Shown: positions 8,778-17,093, counted from the first letter of the stretch. The stretch: 64,000 nt of DNA from Microbacterium caowuchunii (GCF_008727755.1 NZ_CP044231.1:2728001-2792000); one strand, 5' to 3'. Numbers and translations: made by a program. The notes: generated by a model from the sequence alone, not told the origin.

Positions 8778-9830
8778 TCAGTCCGCGAGCGCCGCGTCGC
8801 GCCACGTGAAGTCCCAGATGTCTTCCTCCGGGATGATCTCGGCGTAGTTCAGCGACCCCTGCTCCATGAAGAACTCCTGGTAGCGGAGCAGGACATCGAA
8901 GTCCACCTCGAGGTCGGCGTCGATGTGATGCTGGCGGGACGCTGCGACGATCGCGGGGTCCGCTCCGGTGTACTGCTCCACGAGTTCGAGCATCTCCGGG
9001 GTGTCCCAGCCGTTCTCGTCGAGGTCCTCGGCGGCCATGGCGTAGGCGCGGAGGAAGTCCGTCGCAAGCTCGGAGTTCTCCTCCGCCCAGTCGGTGTTGT
9101 AGATGATGCCCGTGAACGGCAGGGGCGCCTCATCCGTCGGGGTGGCCCACGGACGGTACCCCGACCCGTTCTCCTCGGCCTGGGTGGGGAACGGCTCGGA
9201 CAGGATGCCGGCCGCGATCCCGCCGTTGGCGAGGGCGGGGACCTGGTCGGGGAAGGGGATGTGCTCGAGGTTGATCTGATCCATCCCGAGTCCGGCGCGC
9301 TCGAGCGCGAAGCCCAGCAGTGCCTCCGTGACGACGCCGGGGGCGTTCGCGGCGAAGGTCTGCCCCGCCAGTCCGGACATGTCCTCCGCGAGCGTCGCCG
9401 CCTCCTCGGTGGATCCGGCCAGCTGCGAGGAGATGATGAAGTAGTCCTCGATGTAGCCCGAGTGCATCGGCGCGACGTACCGGACGGGCAGCCCCTCGGC
9501 CACCGCGTTGTAGGCCGCTGACCCGATTCCGGCGAAACCGGCGTCGTACTGATCGGTCGCCACCCCCGTGATGGACTCGTTGCCACTCGCGACCTCGACG
9601 AGTTCGATGTCGATGCCCACCTCCTCCGCGTACTTCTCGGCAGTGGCGAAGAGCGGGAGGGAGGATCCCGTGGCGAGATAGGCCACGCGGATGGTGTCGC
9701 CGCCCCCGCCCTCGGAGGCGCCCGGTGCGGCGCCCTCGGGGTCCGCGGCGCATCCGGCGAGGACGAGGGTAGCGGCTGCGGCCGCCCCGACGAGGAATCG
9801 ACCGGTACGGGGTGCTGTCGTGTGCTGCAT
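8778..9830 (-). CDS. ABC transporter substrate-binding lipoprotein (NMT1/TauA/SsuA-like)
   Basis: The 350-residue product begins with a lipoprotein signal peptide: basic start, hydrophobic core and lipobox LAGC at about residues 23-26, so the mature protein is anchored outside the membrane. The body resembles the NMT1/SsuA/TauA-like fold. It has an early strand VAYLATGSSLPLFATAEK and internal elements QTFAANAPGVVTEALLG and GIAAGILSEPFPTQ, the usual hinge and ligand-pocket regions. The start is supported by AAGGAG. It is the second gene of the operon, 35 bases after the thiamine-diphosphate enzyme. Ligands in this class are sulfonates, nitrate, thiamine pyrimidine precursors, aromatics or small carboxylates; nothing here singles one out. 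Confidence 0.87.
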   Translation of the reverse strand: MQHTTAPRTGRFLVGAAAAATLVLAGCAADPEGAAPGASEGGGGDTIRVAYLATGSSLPLFATAEKYAEEVGIDIELVEVASGNESITGVATDQYDAGFAGIGSAAYNAVAEGLPVRYVAPMHSGYIEDYFIISSQLAGSTEEAATLAEDMSGLAGQTFAANAPGVVTEALLGFALERAGLGMDQINLEHIPFPDQVPALANGGIAAGILSEPFPTQAEENGSGYRPWATPTDEAPLPFTGIIYNTDWAEENSELATDFLRAYAMAAEDLDENGWDTPEMLELVEQYTGADPAIVAASRQHHIDADLEVDFDVLLRYQEFFMEQGSLNYAEIIPEEDIWDFTWRDAALAD

Positions 9831-9865
9831 GGTGAAACTCCTTTGTTTCTCAGGGGGGGGAGCGG

Positions 9866-11542
9866 TCAGTGACCGTGGTGCTGGGTCATGAGCCAGGACG
9901 CGCGACCGGTGATCTTGGCGTCGATCACCAGCGGGCGGGTGCGATCCGATTCGAGCCAGGCGGCCATGCCCTCGAGGTCGTCGAGCGATCGGACGGTGAT
10001 CGCCTCGCAGCCGAACCCGCGAGCGATCGAGGCGATGTCGGTGTCCGGGAAGCGGACGATCTCCTGCTCCTCGGGCGTGGAATCGGGGAACAGGTGGATC
10101 TCTGCTCCGTAGGCACTGTCGTTGAAGGCCACGATCACCAGTCCGAGGCGCAGACGCACCGCGGTCTCCAGCTCCACCGCCCCCATGAGGAGCGATCCGT
10201 CCCCGGTGCCGAGCACCGCCATCCGGTCCGGACGGGCGACGGCGGCGCCGATCACGCTCGCCAGGCCCAGACCGATCGCCTGGAACGACAACGGCAGCAC
10301 GTAGCCTTCCTCATCGGGCACCCGCAGGTGCGCCCCGGGATAGGCGTTCACGTTGCCGCCGTCGACGACGACGACGCGTTCGTCGGGCAACAGGCCGTCG
10401 AGGGCGTTGATGAGGGCCGCCGGATCGACGAATCCCGGCTCGTCGACGACCTCGACGGGTTGATCCGACCAGTACCGCGCCTGCGCGACCCGCTCGGCGG
10501 TCTCGGGCGTCCGGTAGCCGGGGCCCGTGGCACCGGCCGCGATCAGGGCCTCGTTCGTCGCCCGGGCGACCGCCGTGGCGTCACCGATGATCCCGAGGTC
10601 GACGAGACGATGCTTGCCGATCGCGTCGACCCGGTCGTCGACCTGCACGAGCGTGGCGTGGGAGGTCAGCGATCCCCCTCGGGTGGTCCAGGTGTTCAGC
10701 GCGACCCCGAAACCGACGATGAGGTCGGCCTCTCTCACCAGCTCGGCCGCCCCGTCGGTGGCGAATCCGCCCATGACGTCGAGCGCCCACGGGTCGCCCT
10801 CGAAGATGCCGCGTCCCCCGCCGGAGGCGATGAGCAGCGCTCCGGCGGTCTTCGCGAGTTCGCGCAGCGCACCCTTCGCCCCCCTGGCCCCACGCCCGCC
10901 GACGATGACCGGACGTGCAGCACCGGACAGCAGACCGGCGAGCTCCGAGACGTCGGTGGCCGAGATGATCGGAGCGGGAACGCGAACGTTGGATGCGGGT
11001 CGTTCCCCGGGATAATCGATCTCCCGCTCCTGCAGATCGATCGGCAGCGAGAGCACCACCGTCCGCCGTTCGATCCGGGCGAGACGGAATGCGCGGGCCG
11101 CGTCCGAGAGCGCCGTCTCAGCGGAGTGGATACGCATCGGCGTGGCGCCGATCGCGCGCACGGCGGCGTCCTGGTCGATCTCGAAGTTCGACGTCACGTC
11201 GCCGACGGCGGTGTCCGCCGTGAGCACGAGGAGCGGCGTATGGCACTTCGCTGCTTCCGTGATCCCGGTGAGGGCGTTGGTGAGCCCGCACCCCTGGTGC
11301 AGACTCAGCACGCTCACTTCACCCGTCACCCGGGAGTACGCGTCGGCCATCGAGGCCGCACCGGCTTCGTGGCGCGCCGCCACGAACTCCGCCCCCGAGG
11401 CCACGAGCGAGTTGGTGACGTGGAAGTTCCCGCTGCCCACCACCCCGAAAACATGCGAGACGCCCACGTCGGCGAGCATTCGGCCGATCGCGTCGGCAAC
11501 CTTCATCATCTGCGTCACTGCGGTGAATCCCATCCTGGTCAT
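9866..11542 (-). CDS. Thiamine diphosphate-dependent enzyme (acetolactate synthase/decarboxylase superfamily)
   Basis: The product is 558 residues with the three-domain layout of the superfamily. The N-terminal PYR domain includes the catalytic glutamate in ARHEAGAASMADAYSR (about residue 58). A central Rossmann-like domain covers about 190-330. The C-terminal PP domain binds the cofactor through GDGSLLMGAVELETAV and then FNDSAYG, a GDG...ND variant of the usual GDG...NN. The chosen ATG has GGAAGG six bases upstream; a longer frame exists but lacks such a site. It is not a typical anabolic acetolactate synthase, since there is no regulatory subunit nearby. Its place at the head of an NMT1-type importer operon suggests a catabolic decarboxylase, synthase or lyase acting on an imported oxo-acid, sulfonate or similar compound. 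Confidence 0.8.
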   Translation of the reverse strand: MTRMGFTAVTQMMKVADAIGRMLADVGVSHVFGVVGSGNFHVTNSLVASGAEFVAARHEAGAASMADAYSRVTGEVSVLSLHQGCGLTNALTGITEAAKCHTPLLVLTADTAVGDVTSNFEIDQDAAVRAIGATPMRIHSAETALSDAARAFRLARIERRTVVLSLPIDLQEREIDYPGERPASNVRVPAPIISATDVSELAGLLSGAARPVIVGGRGARGAKGALRELAKTAGALLIASGGGRGIFEGDPWALDVMGGFATDGAAELVREADLIVGFGVALNTWTTRGGSLTSHATLVQVDDRVDAIGKHRLVDLGIIGDATAVARATNEALIAAGATGPGYRTPETAERVAQARYWSDQPVEVVDEPGFVDPAALINALDGLLPDERVVVVDGGNVNAYPGAHLRVPDEEGYVLPLSFQAIGLGLASVIGAAVARPDRMAVLGTGDGSLLMGAVELETAVRLRLGLVIVAFNDSAYGAEIHLFPDSTPEEQEIVRFPDTDIASIARGFGCEAITVRSLDDLEGMAAWLESDRTRPLVIDAKITGRASWLMTQHHGH

Positions 11543-11558
11543 CGGCGACCTTCCGTCA

Positions 11559-11626
11559 CGATAACCAGGCGGGTGATCTTCATCCAATGAATAAAGCGCA
11601 TCACCGACATGAGTCAGATGCATAAT
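11559..11626. promoter_or_regulatory. Divergent promoter region with a LysR box
   Basis: Between the divergent TPP-enzyme and lysR genes lies TTCATCCAATGAA at 11579-11591, a dyad of the T-N11-A form bound by LysR-type regulators. On the minus strand TTGGAT (11582-11587) and TTATCG (11559-11564) are 17 bases apart, forming a -35/-10 pair for the TPP operon, and the LysR box covers that -35. A wider inverted repeat GGTGAT (11572-11577) / ATCACC (11600-11605) surrounds it. For lysR itself CATAAT at 11621-11626 ends five bases before the ATG, so its mRNA is probably leaderless. The assignments are read from the sequence; function is inferred. Confidence 0.55.
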
Positions 11627-11631
11627 GCGGT

Positions 11632-12534
11632 ATGGCTTTCAGCATCGACCTGAACCTGCTGCGCACGTTCGTCGTGGTGTATCGCGCGAAGAACCTGACC
11701 GCCGCGGCCGAGTCCCTCCGGATCTCGCAGCCTGCAGTGAGCCACGCGATCCGGCGGCTGCGGGATCACTTCGATGATCCGCTGTTCGTCCGGACCGGAA
11801 CGGGAGTACGGCCCACCCGCTTCGCCGCGGACCTGTACGCGGAGATCAGCGCTCCGCTCTCCCAGATCGTCGCCCACACCGAGGACGGCACACGTTTCGA
11901 TCCGGGCACGTCGCAGCGGCGCTTCCGGATCGCGCTGACCGACCTCGGCGAGGCGGTGCTCCTGCCGCGCATCCTGCTGGCCATCGGCAGCCCCGCATCC
12001 CGGATCGCGATCGAGGTCGTCCCCCTCGACATCGATACCGTCGTCCGCGATGTCCTGTCCCGGGATATCGACGCCGCCATCACCAGTTCGCCGCTCCCCG
12101 GTCCCGTGAGTCAGGAGACCCTGTTCCAGGACCGGTACGCGTGCCTGGTGCCGGCCGATCTCGAGGACGATGAGGGCCGGGTCCGCGTCGAGGATCTGCG
12201 GCGGTTGCCGGAAGCCCGCGTCGGGAACTCAGCGGGCCACCGGGCGATCACGGAAGCCGTGCTGACCCTGGGCGCGGGCGTGCTCTCGCGGCGCCCGCAG
12301 GTCGAAGTCCCCCGGTTCACCGCACTGCCGTGGATCGTCGCGCGCTCCGGGTTCGTGGCGATCGTGCCGATCGACGCCTTCTCGGCCCTGCCGCTCCCGG
12401 CCGGCGCGAAGCTGCTGGAACTCCCGTTCTCCTCGCCCACGACATCGGTGCATCTGATCTCGCACCCGGATGCCAGCGCGGCCTCGGCGAACGCGTGGTT
12501 CCTCGACAGCATCCGTTCCGCGCTGGCTCGCTGA
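11632..12534 (+). CDS. LysR family transcriptional regulator
   Basis: The 300-residue product has the canonical N-terminal winged helix-turn-helix, with DLNLLRTFVVVYRAKNLTAA leading into SLRISQPAVSHAIRRLRDHF (about residues 25-45). A LysR substrate-binding domain follows at about residues 90-295 (RFRIALTDLGEAVLLPRILL). It is divergent from the TPP-enzyme/ABC operon and shares a short control region with a LysR box, so it is the likely activator of that operon, probably responding to the imported compound or a product. There is no clear ribosome binding site before the ATG, but a -10-like hexamer lies five bases upstream, consistent with a leaderless transcript. Confidence 0.9.
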   Translation: MAFSIDLNLLRTFVVVYRAKNLTAAAESLRISQPAVSHAIRRLRDHFDDPLFVRTGTGVRPTRFAADLYAEISAPLSQIVAHTEDGTRFDPGTSQRRFRIALTDLGEAVLLPRILLAIGSPASRIAIEVVPLDIDTVVRDVLSRDIDAAITSSPLPGPVSQETLFQDRYACLVPADLEDDEGRVRVEDLRRLPEARVGNSAGHRAITEAVLTLGAGVLSRRPQVEVPRFTALPWIVARSGFVAIVPIDAFSALPLPAGAKLLELPFSSPTTSVHLISHPDASAASANAWFLDSIRSALAR

Positions 12535-12552
12535 CGCGTGACCGGAAACGCG

Positions 12553-12585
12553 AGACGCGCCCCCGTATTCCTCGGGGGCGCGTCT
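12553..12585. terminator. Bidirectional terminator between lysR and the DUF3494 gene
   Basis: A perfect 13-bp stem (AGACGCGCCCCCG at 12553-12565 and its complement at 12573-12585) with a seven-base loop sits between two convergent genes, 18 bases after the lysR stop and 15 bases from the stop of the minus-strand gene. It lacks a strong T run, as is common for high-GC actinobacterial terminators. Confidence 0.75.
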
Positions 12586-12600
12586 GCGAGCGGCTCGAAC

Positions 12601-13989
12601 TCAGGTGTTTCTCGCAGTCCGTCGGCGAGCGGCCTGCAGAACCATGAAGATCCCGCCCATCGTGAGTAGCCCTGCTGCCGTCAGCAGAACCCCACGTGCA
12701 GAACCATCGATTCCGGTCGTGGCGAGCGCGTCGGACGCACCCGACCTACTGCTGTTCACCGTCGCGGTGGTCGCGGAGGTGCCGGGGTTCCCGGCGGCCG
12801 GGTTTCCGGGAGCGGAAGGCGTTCCGGGGACAACCGGCTCAATCGGGTCGGCAGGGGTTCCCGAGTCATCCGGATCAACGGGGGTCACCGGGTCATCCGG
12901 ATCAACAGGGGTCACCGGGTCATCCGGATCACCGGGAGCCACCGGGTCATCCGGATCAACAGGGGTCACCGGGTCATCCGGATCAACAGGGGTCACCGGG
13001 TCATCCGGATCACCGGGAGTCACCGGGTCATCCGGATCACCGGGAGTCACCGGGTCATCCGGATCAACAGGGGTCACCGGGTCATCCGGATCACCGGGAG
13101 TCACCGGGTCATCCGGATCAACAGGGGTCACCGGGTCATCCGGATCACCGGGAGTCACCGGGTCATCCGGATCAACAGGGGTCACCGGGTCATCCGGATC
13201 ACCGGGAGTCACCGGCTCATCCGGATTGCCCGCTTCATCGTCGTCGCAGCGCGCATCGGTGAACACGTTGTTGTCGAGGGTCACAGCCCCGTTGCGAGCG
13301 AGGGCGCGCCCTTCGACGGTCGCCCCGAAATCAACCGTGATCGATGTCATGGCCATGATCGTTCCCACGAAGTCGGTGCCCGACCCCAGCGTCGCCGAAC
13401 TCCCGACCTGCCAGAACACGTTGCAGGCCCGGGCCCCACCGTCCAGCACGACTGTGCTGCTCGACGCGGTGATCAAAGTGTCGGGGATCTGGAATACCCA
13501 CACGGCGTCAGGACCGCCCTGCAGGGTGACCGCCCCCGTGAGGCCTGCCGTGGACGAGAAAGTGTAGACACCCTCGACCAACGTCTGGCCGCCGAGCTCG
13601 GTGGCCAGGGTCGCGATCGGCGCTTGGCTGGTGGCGCTGTCGTACGCCGTGACGAGGTCGATCTTGGCCTGCGCGGCGTGGGTGTCGCCGGCGTGGGTCG
13701 TGCCACCGGTGACGAGACCCGGAGGGAACCCGGTGATCGCCGTTCCGGGGTGAACTCCGAGATCGCCGTTCAGAACGGTCGGCGTTCCCGTGTTCGTCAC
13801 CGTCGACCCACCGAGGACGACGTAGGAGTCGGCGGTCCCGAGGTCGATCGCCGTTGCGGCGAACGCGGCAGGAACGCTCAAGGTCATGGACGCCACGGTT
13901 ACTCCGGCGACCACGAACGCGGTAATGCCCGCTTTGAAAGGCCGCGAAATACCCGCGAAAGGCGAACGATTTGATGTGTGAGTTCCCAT
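12601..13989 (-). CDS. Secreted DUF3494 (ice-binding-like) surface protein with repeat stalk and sortase-type tail
   Basis: The 462-residue product has an N-terminal signal peptide with core [20 protein letters not shown], cleaved near residue 45 (AFAATA). A DUF3494 beta-solenoid domain spans about residues 46-250 and contains the typical [20 protein letters not shown] and [15 protein letters not shown]. Next is a stalk of 14 nine-residue repeats, PDDPVTPGD or PDDPVTPVD (about 255-380), then a Ser/Thr/Gly linker. The C-terminus reads LATTG, a hydrophobic helix and RRRTARNT, which resembles an LAxTG sortase class E anchor signal. DUF3494 proteins include ice-binding proteins and adhesins; with a cell-wall tail, adhesion or surface attachment is the likelier role. 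The start has AGGGGGG upstream. Confidence 0.85.
   Translation of the reverse strand: MGTHTSNRSPFAGISRPFKAGITAFVVAGVTVASMTLSVPAAFAATAIDLGTADSYVVLGGSTVTNTGTPTVLNGDLGVHPGTAITGFPPGLVTGGTTHAGDTHAAQAKIDLVTAYDSATSQAPIATLATELGGQTLVEGVYTFSSTAGLTGAVTLQGGPDAVWVFQIPDTLITASSSTVVLDGGARACNVFWQVGSSATLGSGTDFVGTIMAMTSITVDFGATVEGRALARNGAVTLDNNVFTDARCDDDEAGNPDEPVTPGDPDDPVTPVDPDDPVTPGDPDDPVTPVDPDDPVTPGDPDDPVTPVDPDDPVTPGDPDDPVTPGDPDDPVTPVDPDDPVTPVDPDDPVAPGDPDDPVTPVDPDDPVTPVDPDDSGTPADPIEPVVPGTPSAPGNPAAGNPGTSATTATVNSSRSGASDALATTGIDGSARGVLLTAAGLLTMGGIFMVLQAARRRTARNT
12847..13224 (-). repeat. Coding tandem repeat, 14 units of 27 bp
   Basis: Fourteen units of 27 bp encode the proline/aspartate stalk of the DUF3494 protein. 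Units mostly alternate between a GTTGAT (VD) and a GGTGAT (GD) ending, with two VD-VD and one GD-GD neighbours and one T-to-A variant (PDDPVAPGD). The first (PDEPVTPGD) and last (PDDSGTPAD) units have diverged. The near-identity of the inner units at DNA level implies recent expansion by slippage or unequal recombination, so copy number probably varies between strains. Confidence 0.9.
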
Positions 13990-14127
13990 AAGGCCCCCCT
14001 ATCTTCCCCCGACAATTCGGGATGTGAACCGCCTCTCACCGTAGCGGCGCAGGACAGAATTCGCCTAGTAGATGGCGATAATGGTCTTCGAGTCGCCCTC
14101 GTGGTTGGGGGGGGTCGCATGCATAGG

Positions 14128-14184
14128 TGTCACGAATAAGGTTTCTTCGTGACATCTCATCCACGAATCCGCTAGCCTTATTCG
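14128..14184. repeat. Overlapping, mutually exclusive stem-loops upstream of the DUF3494 gene
   Basis: TGTCACGAA (14128-14136) pairs with TTCGTGACA (14146-14154). The same left-hand region, as ACGAATAAGG (14132-14141), can instead pair with CCTTATTCGT (14175-14184). Both stems are perfect (9 and 10 bp) and they compete. The stretch is AT-richer than its surroundings and lies about 140 bases upstream of the DUF3494 start. It could be a regulatory leader, overlapping binding sites or a remnant of a lost element. Apart from this and the esterase remnant I see nothing else in 13990-14409. Confidence 0.45.
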
Positions 14185-14237
14185 TCCGACACATTCCGGG
14201 ATCATCCAGCACCTTGTGCATTTCCGTCGCGCGGAGA

Positions 14238-14387
14238 ATGTCGCCACGTGCGCCGGACGTTCATGAAGAGCGCACCATCGCGGGCTACGACGGCGCCGAG
14301 ATCATCCTGGCCATCTACCGGCGTCCCGATCAGACCGTCGCCGGCCCCGGGGTCTATCACATCCACGGCGGCATGCTCGACGCCTGA
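14238..14387 (+). pseudogene. Truncated alpha/beta-hydrolase (lipase/esterase) remnant
   Basis: This frame of 49 codons reads VHEERTIAGYDGAEIILAIY and then RRPDQTVAGPGVYHIHGGM before LDA and a stop. This matches the region just before and including the oxyanion-hole HGGGM motif of hormone-sensitive-lipase-type esterases, in which a YxGxDG strand precedes PGVYxIHGGGM. Everything after the HGG, including the nucleophile serine, is missing, and one glycine of the HGGG motif is lost. It therefore looks like the broken end of a gene whose remainder was deleted. It lies beside a tRNA-Ser gene and its terminator, a common boundary for integration or deletion. Confidence 0.5.
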
Positions 14388-14409
14388 GCAGAGCGGTGGC
14401 GAAACTTAT

Positions 14410-14442
14410 GGCCCGGGATCCGGATGCAGGGGATCCCGGGCC
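14410..14442 (-). terminator. Terminator downstream of tRNA-Ser(GCU)
   Basis: A perfect 12-bp inverted repeat (GGCCCGGGATCC at 14410-14421, GGATCCCGGGCC at 14431-14442) with a nine-base loop starts 13 bases beyond the 3' end of the tRNA gene. On the minus strand it is followed by ATAAGTTTC, a weak U-rich tail. Confidence 0.7.
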
Positions 14443-14454
14443 AGAAAGTGAGTG

Positions 14455-14543
14455 CGGAGACGAGGGGATTTGAACCCCTGGTCCCCTTACGGGGACTCCA
14501 CCTTAGCAGGGTGGTGCACTCGGCCGGACTATGCGACGTCTCC
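14455..14543 (-). tRNA. tRNA-Ser (anticodon GCU)
   Basis: An 89-base class II tRNA. The acceptor stem GGAGACG pairs with CGTCTCC, with discriminator G, and no CCA is encoded. The anticodon arm CACCCTGCTAAGGTG carries GCT, which reads AGC/AGU serine codons. A long variable arm (GTCCCCGTAAGGGGAC) is present, as required for serine tRNAs, and the T arm is GGGGTTCAAATCCCC. It lies in the same orientation as serS, about 2.5 kb from it. Confidence 0.96.
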
Positions 14544-14627
14544 TTGCGCCCGCCTCACGACGAGCACCTGGCAATCATAACGGCTTCCGGGCGCCGCAAC
14601 GAACGCGGACCCAGGATGCCGGACGGA

Positions 14628-15884
14628 CTACCGCAGATTTCCGTTCGAACAGGTCTCCTCCGCGGCCGTCTGACCGGAGATCGCGGCGGGGAGCTCCGCC
14701 ACCGTCGGGTCGACGACCTGCTCGGTGGGCTCGACCGGCGCCTCTTCCGTCGGCACTTCGCCGGGCGTCTCCGGCTCCACCACGATCGTGCCGTCGCCCT
14801 GGACCGTGTCCCTGGTCAGCACGAGCTGCTGGTTCGCCTCGAGCGCCGCGAACAGCGCTTCGGCCGCGTCGTAGTTCGGCACGACCTTGTTCGGATCCGA
14901 CGGGTCCTCGTAGGTGGGGTACTGCAGGAAGACGATCTCCTCGAACGGGACGTTCTTCACCGCGAGCGCGATCTGCACGAGCGTGAGCGGGTTCGTCAGG
15001 CTCTGGCTCGGCGTGATGTTGTCGACCGCGACGGAGGCGAGCTTGTACAGGGTCCCGGGGTCCGAGAGCACCTCGTCGCTGACGACCTTTCGGGCCAGTC
15101 GCGACATGTACTGCTGCTGGTTGGAGATGCGTCCGAGGTCTCCGCCGTCACCGACGCCGTGGCGGGTGCGCAGGAACTGCAGCGCCTCGACGCCCTGGAT
15201 ATTGCGGTTGCCCGCCTCCCAGTCGATCCCGGTGTGACGGTCGCGGATGCCGTTGGCGATGCAGACCTCGACACCGCCCACCGCGTTGGTGATCTCGATC
15301 ACGCCGCCCCACGTGACCTTCGCGGCGTAGGGGATGCTCTGACCGGTGAGCTGCGACACGGTCTTCACCGCGCAGGAGAGCCCACCGTAGCTGAACGTGG
15401 AGTTGAGGGGCTGCTTGCTCATCGCCGAGGTCGTCGATCCGTCCTCCTGCTCGCAGGCGGGGATCGGGAGCATCAGATCGCGCGGGAACGAGATCACGGT
15501 GACCCGTCGCGGATTGTCGGAGATGTGCACGAGCAGGTTGACGTCGTTGAGCTCGCCGCCGGCGTCCGCTCCGGTGCAGCGCTCACCGAAGTAGGCGGCG
15601 TACTCGGGCTCGCACGCGTCGGTGCCCGCGAGGAAGAGGTTCACTCCGCCTTCGATCTGGCCGATGTCCGGCGGCGCCGTGTCCTGCCCCTCCAGCGCCA
15701 CCGCATCCTCGGTGAAGTTCGTCGCGAGGCTCCACACGTTGAAACCCGCCACGCCGATGCCGGCGACCAGCACGACCGCGACTCCCACGGCGAGGATCTT
15801 GAGGAACTGCGCGACCGGATTCGGCGCGCGCAGTTTGCCGTGGCGTGCCACGGTCTGACGCCCGGGTCGGGTCTTCGGGCTCAC
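14628..15884 (-). CDS. LCP (LytR-CpsA-Psr) family cell-wall polymer ligase
   Basis: The product is 418 residues. A short cytoplasmic basic tail is followed by one membrane anchor (about residues 30-55, ILAVGVAVVLVAGIGVAGF). The extracellular LCP domain covers about 85-310 and is recognised by VNLLVHISDNPRRVTVISFP and the conserved arginines in FLRTRHGVGDGGDLGRISNQ. The last 60 residues are acidic and proline-rich. LCP enzymes transfer undecaprenyl-linked polymers such as teichoic acid, arabinogalactan or capsule onto peptidoglycan. The GTG start has AGAGGA upstream. It follows tRNA-Ser(UGA) by 82 bases, so read-through from the tRNA promoter is possible. Confidence 0.88.
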   Translation of the reverse strand: MSPKTRPGRQTVARHGKLRAPNPVAQFLKILAVGVAVVLVAGIGVAGFNVWSLATNFTEDAVALEGQDTAPPDIGQIEGGVNLFLAGTDACEPEYAAYFGERCTGADAGGELNDVNLLVHISDNPRRVTVISFPRDLMLPIPACEQEDGSTTSAMSKQPLNSTFSYGGLSCAVKTVSQLTGQSIPYAAKVTWGGVIEITNAVGGVEVCIANGIRDRHTGIDWEAGNRNIQGVEALQFLRTRHGVGDGGDLGRISNQQQYMSRLARKVVSDEVLSDPGTLYKLASVAVDNITPSQSLTNPLTLVQIALAVKNVPFEEIVFLQYPTYEDPSDPNKVVPNYDAAEALFAALEANQQLVLTRDTVQGDGTIVVEPETPGEVPTEEAPVEPTEQVVDPTVAELPAAISGQTAAEETCSNGNLR

Positions 15885-15966
15885 TCGGGTCCTCTCGTAC
15901 GGGTGGAGCGGGACGCTCTCCCCCGCGTCCCCGTCGCCGGCCACGGGTGGCCACCGAACTACTCTG

Positions 15967-16051
15967 CGGAGGGTGTGGGATTCGAACCCACGGGACATTG
16001 CTGCCCACTGGTTTTCAAGACCAGGTCCATCGGCCGCTCGGACAACCCTCC
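15967..16051 (-). tRNA. tRNA-Ser (anticodon UGA)
   Basis: An 85-base class II tRNA. The acceptor stem GGAGGGT pairs with ACCCTCC, with discriminator G, and no CCA is encoded. The anticodon arm CTGGTCTTGAAAACCAG carries TGA, which reads UCA-family serine codons. The variable arm is long and the T arm is GTGGGTTCGAATCCCAC. It sits 133 bases after the HAD phosphatase gene, downstream of serS. Confidence 0.96.
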
Positions 16052-16184
16052 CGACGACACCGGCGGGCCGGCATCCATCGAACGAGCCCCGAGTCTAGTC
16101 GACGGCACTGCCCGCCATTGTCGCAACGCCATCTGGATGCGGCCTGAACGACGCGCCAGGATCACCCGACGCGGGTGCGCGCGA

Positions 16185-17093
16185 TCAGAGGCCGCGCAGC
16201 ACCGCCGCGACGCCGCCCTCGGTGACGGATGCGGTGACCTCGCCCGCCGCATCCCGCACCTCCTGGGGGCCCTGGCCCATGGCGATCGCCCGGCCGCCGT
16301 GCTCGCGCGCCCAGGCGAACATCCCGAGGTCGTTGCGCCCGTCGCCCATCACGAGCACGTGCGCGGGGTCGATATCGAGCCACTGCTGGACGAGCTGCAG
16401 CGCGCTGCCCTTGTCGACGCCCTTCGGGGCGATGTCGAGCCAGGCCGTCCATCCCACCGCGTACGAGACCTGGTTGAGCCCCACCCGTTCGACGAGCTCG
16501 ACGAAGTCCTGCTCCGCGTGTTCCGGCGACACCACGACCACGCGGGTCACCGGCTGACGCGCGAGTTCCTCGAAGGCCACCTTGTCGGCGAGGTCGAGGT
16601 TCCAGTCGCCCATGAACGCGGTGTACTCCCGGCGCCCGTCGGGCAGCTCCACGAGGTAGTGCGCATCGGGCAGGTGCTCCCGAAGGAGCGTCAGCACCTC
16701 GCTCGCGTCGAACGTCTCGACGTGCACGCGCTCGTAGCGGTGCGCCCCCGGTTCCGGCCCGTCGACGCGCTTCATGATCACGGCGCCGTTCGAGCAGACC
16801 GCGTAGTCGGGGGCGATCTCCAGCACGTCGTGGATCCGGTGGGTGGCCTCCCAGCTGCGCCCGGTCGCGAGCATCACGCGATGCCCGGCACGTTCGGCAT
16901 CCGCCACTGCCTCCACGATCCCGGGACTGGGCGACTCGTCCTCGAGCACGACCGTCCCGTCGATGTCGAGCGCGATGAGCATCCGCCCGCCCGCGCGGCG
17001 GGGGTCCTCGGCGAGGTCCTCGACGAGTTCGGCGGCCTCCTCGGGGGCCTCGACCTCGATCTCGCCCTCGGCCGGCAGCCTGGATTCGGTCAC
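16185..17093 (-). CDS. HAD superfamily (Cof-type) phosphatase
   Basis: The product is 302 residues from the GTG that overlaps the serS stop (GTGA). The catalytic core begins at about residue 38 with the HAD motif [12 protein letters not shown], with nucleophile and acid aspartates two apart. Motif II is MLATGRSW, the motif III lysine is in [11 protein letters not shown], and motif IV is [13 protein letters not shown] type IIB cap domain (about 115-215) places it in the Cof/YidA group, which dephosphorylates sugar phosphates, FMN, PLP or similar small molecules. The first about 37 residues are acidic and absent from most relatives, so an internal ATG at the start of the core is an alternative. 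It is coupled to serS, but a functional link is not obvious. Confidence 0.85.
   Translation of the reverse strand: MTESRLPAEGEIEVEAPEEAAELVEDLAEDPRRAGGRMLIALDIDGTVVLEDESPSPGIVEAVADAERAGHRVMLATGRSWEATHRIHDVLEIAPDYAVCSNGAVIMKRVDGPEPGAHRYERVHVETFDASEVLTLLREHLPDAHYLVELPDGRREYTAFMGDWNLDLADKVAFEELARQPVTRVVVVSPEHAEQDFVELVERVGLNQVSYAVGWTAWLDIAPKGVDKGSALQLVQQWLDIDPAHVLVMGDGRNDLGMFAWAREHGGRAIAMGQGPQEVRDAAGEVTASVTEGGVAAVLRGL

Noticed and set aside
12847..13224. Regular 27-bp repeats suggesting a CRISPR array.
   Set aside because: There are no unique spacers; units are contiguous and in frame with a protein stalk, and no cas genes are present.
12605..13567. A plus-strand 320-codon frame rich in Gly-Ser-x-Gly-Val-Thr that looks collagen-like.
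   Set aside because: It is the antisense reading of the 27-bp repeats of the DUF3494 gene, which has a signal peptide, a recognised domain and an anchor on the minus strand.
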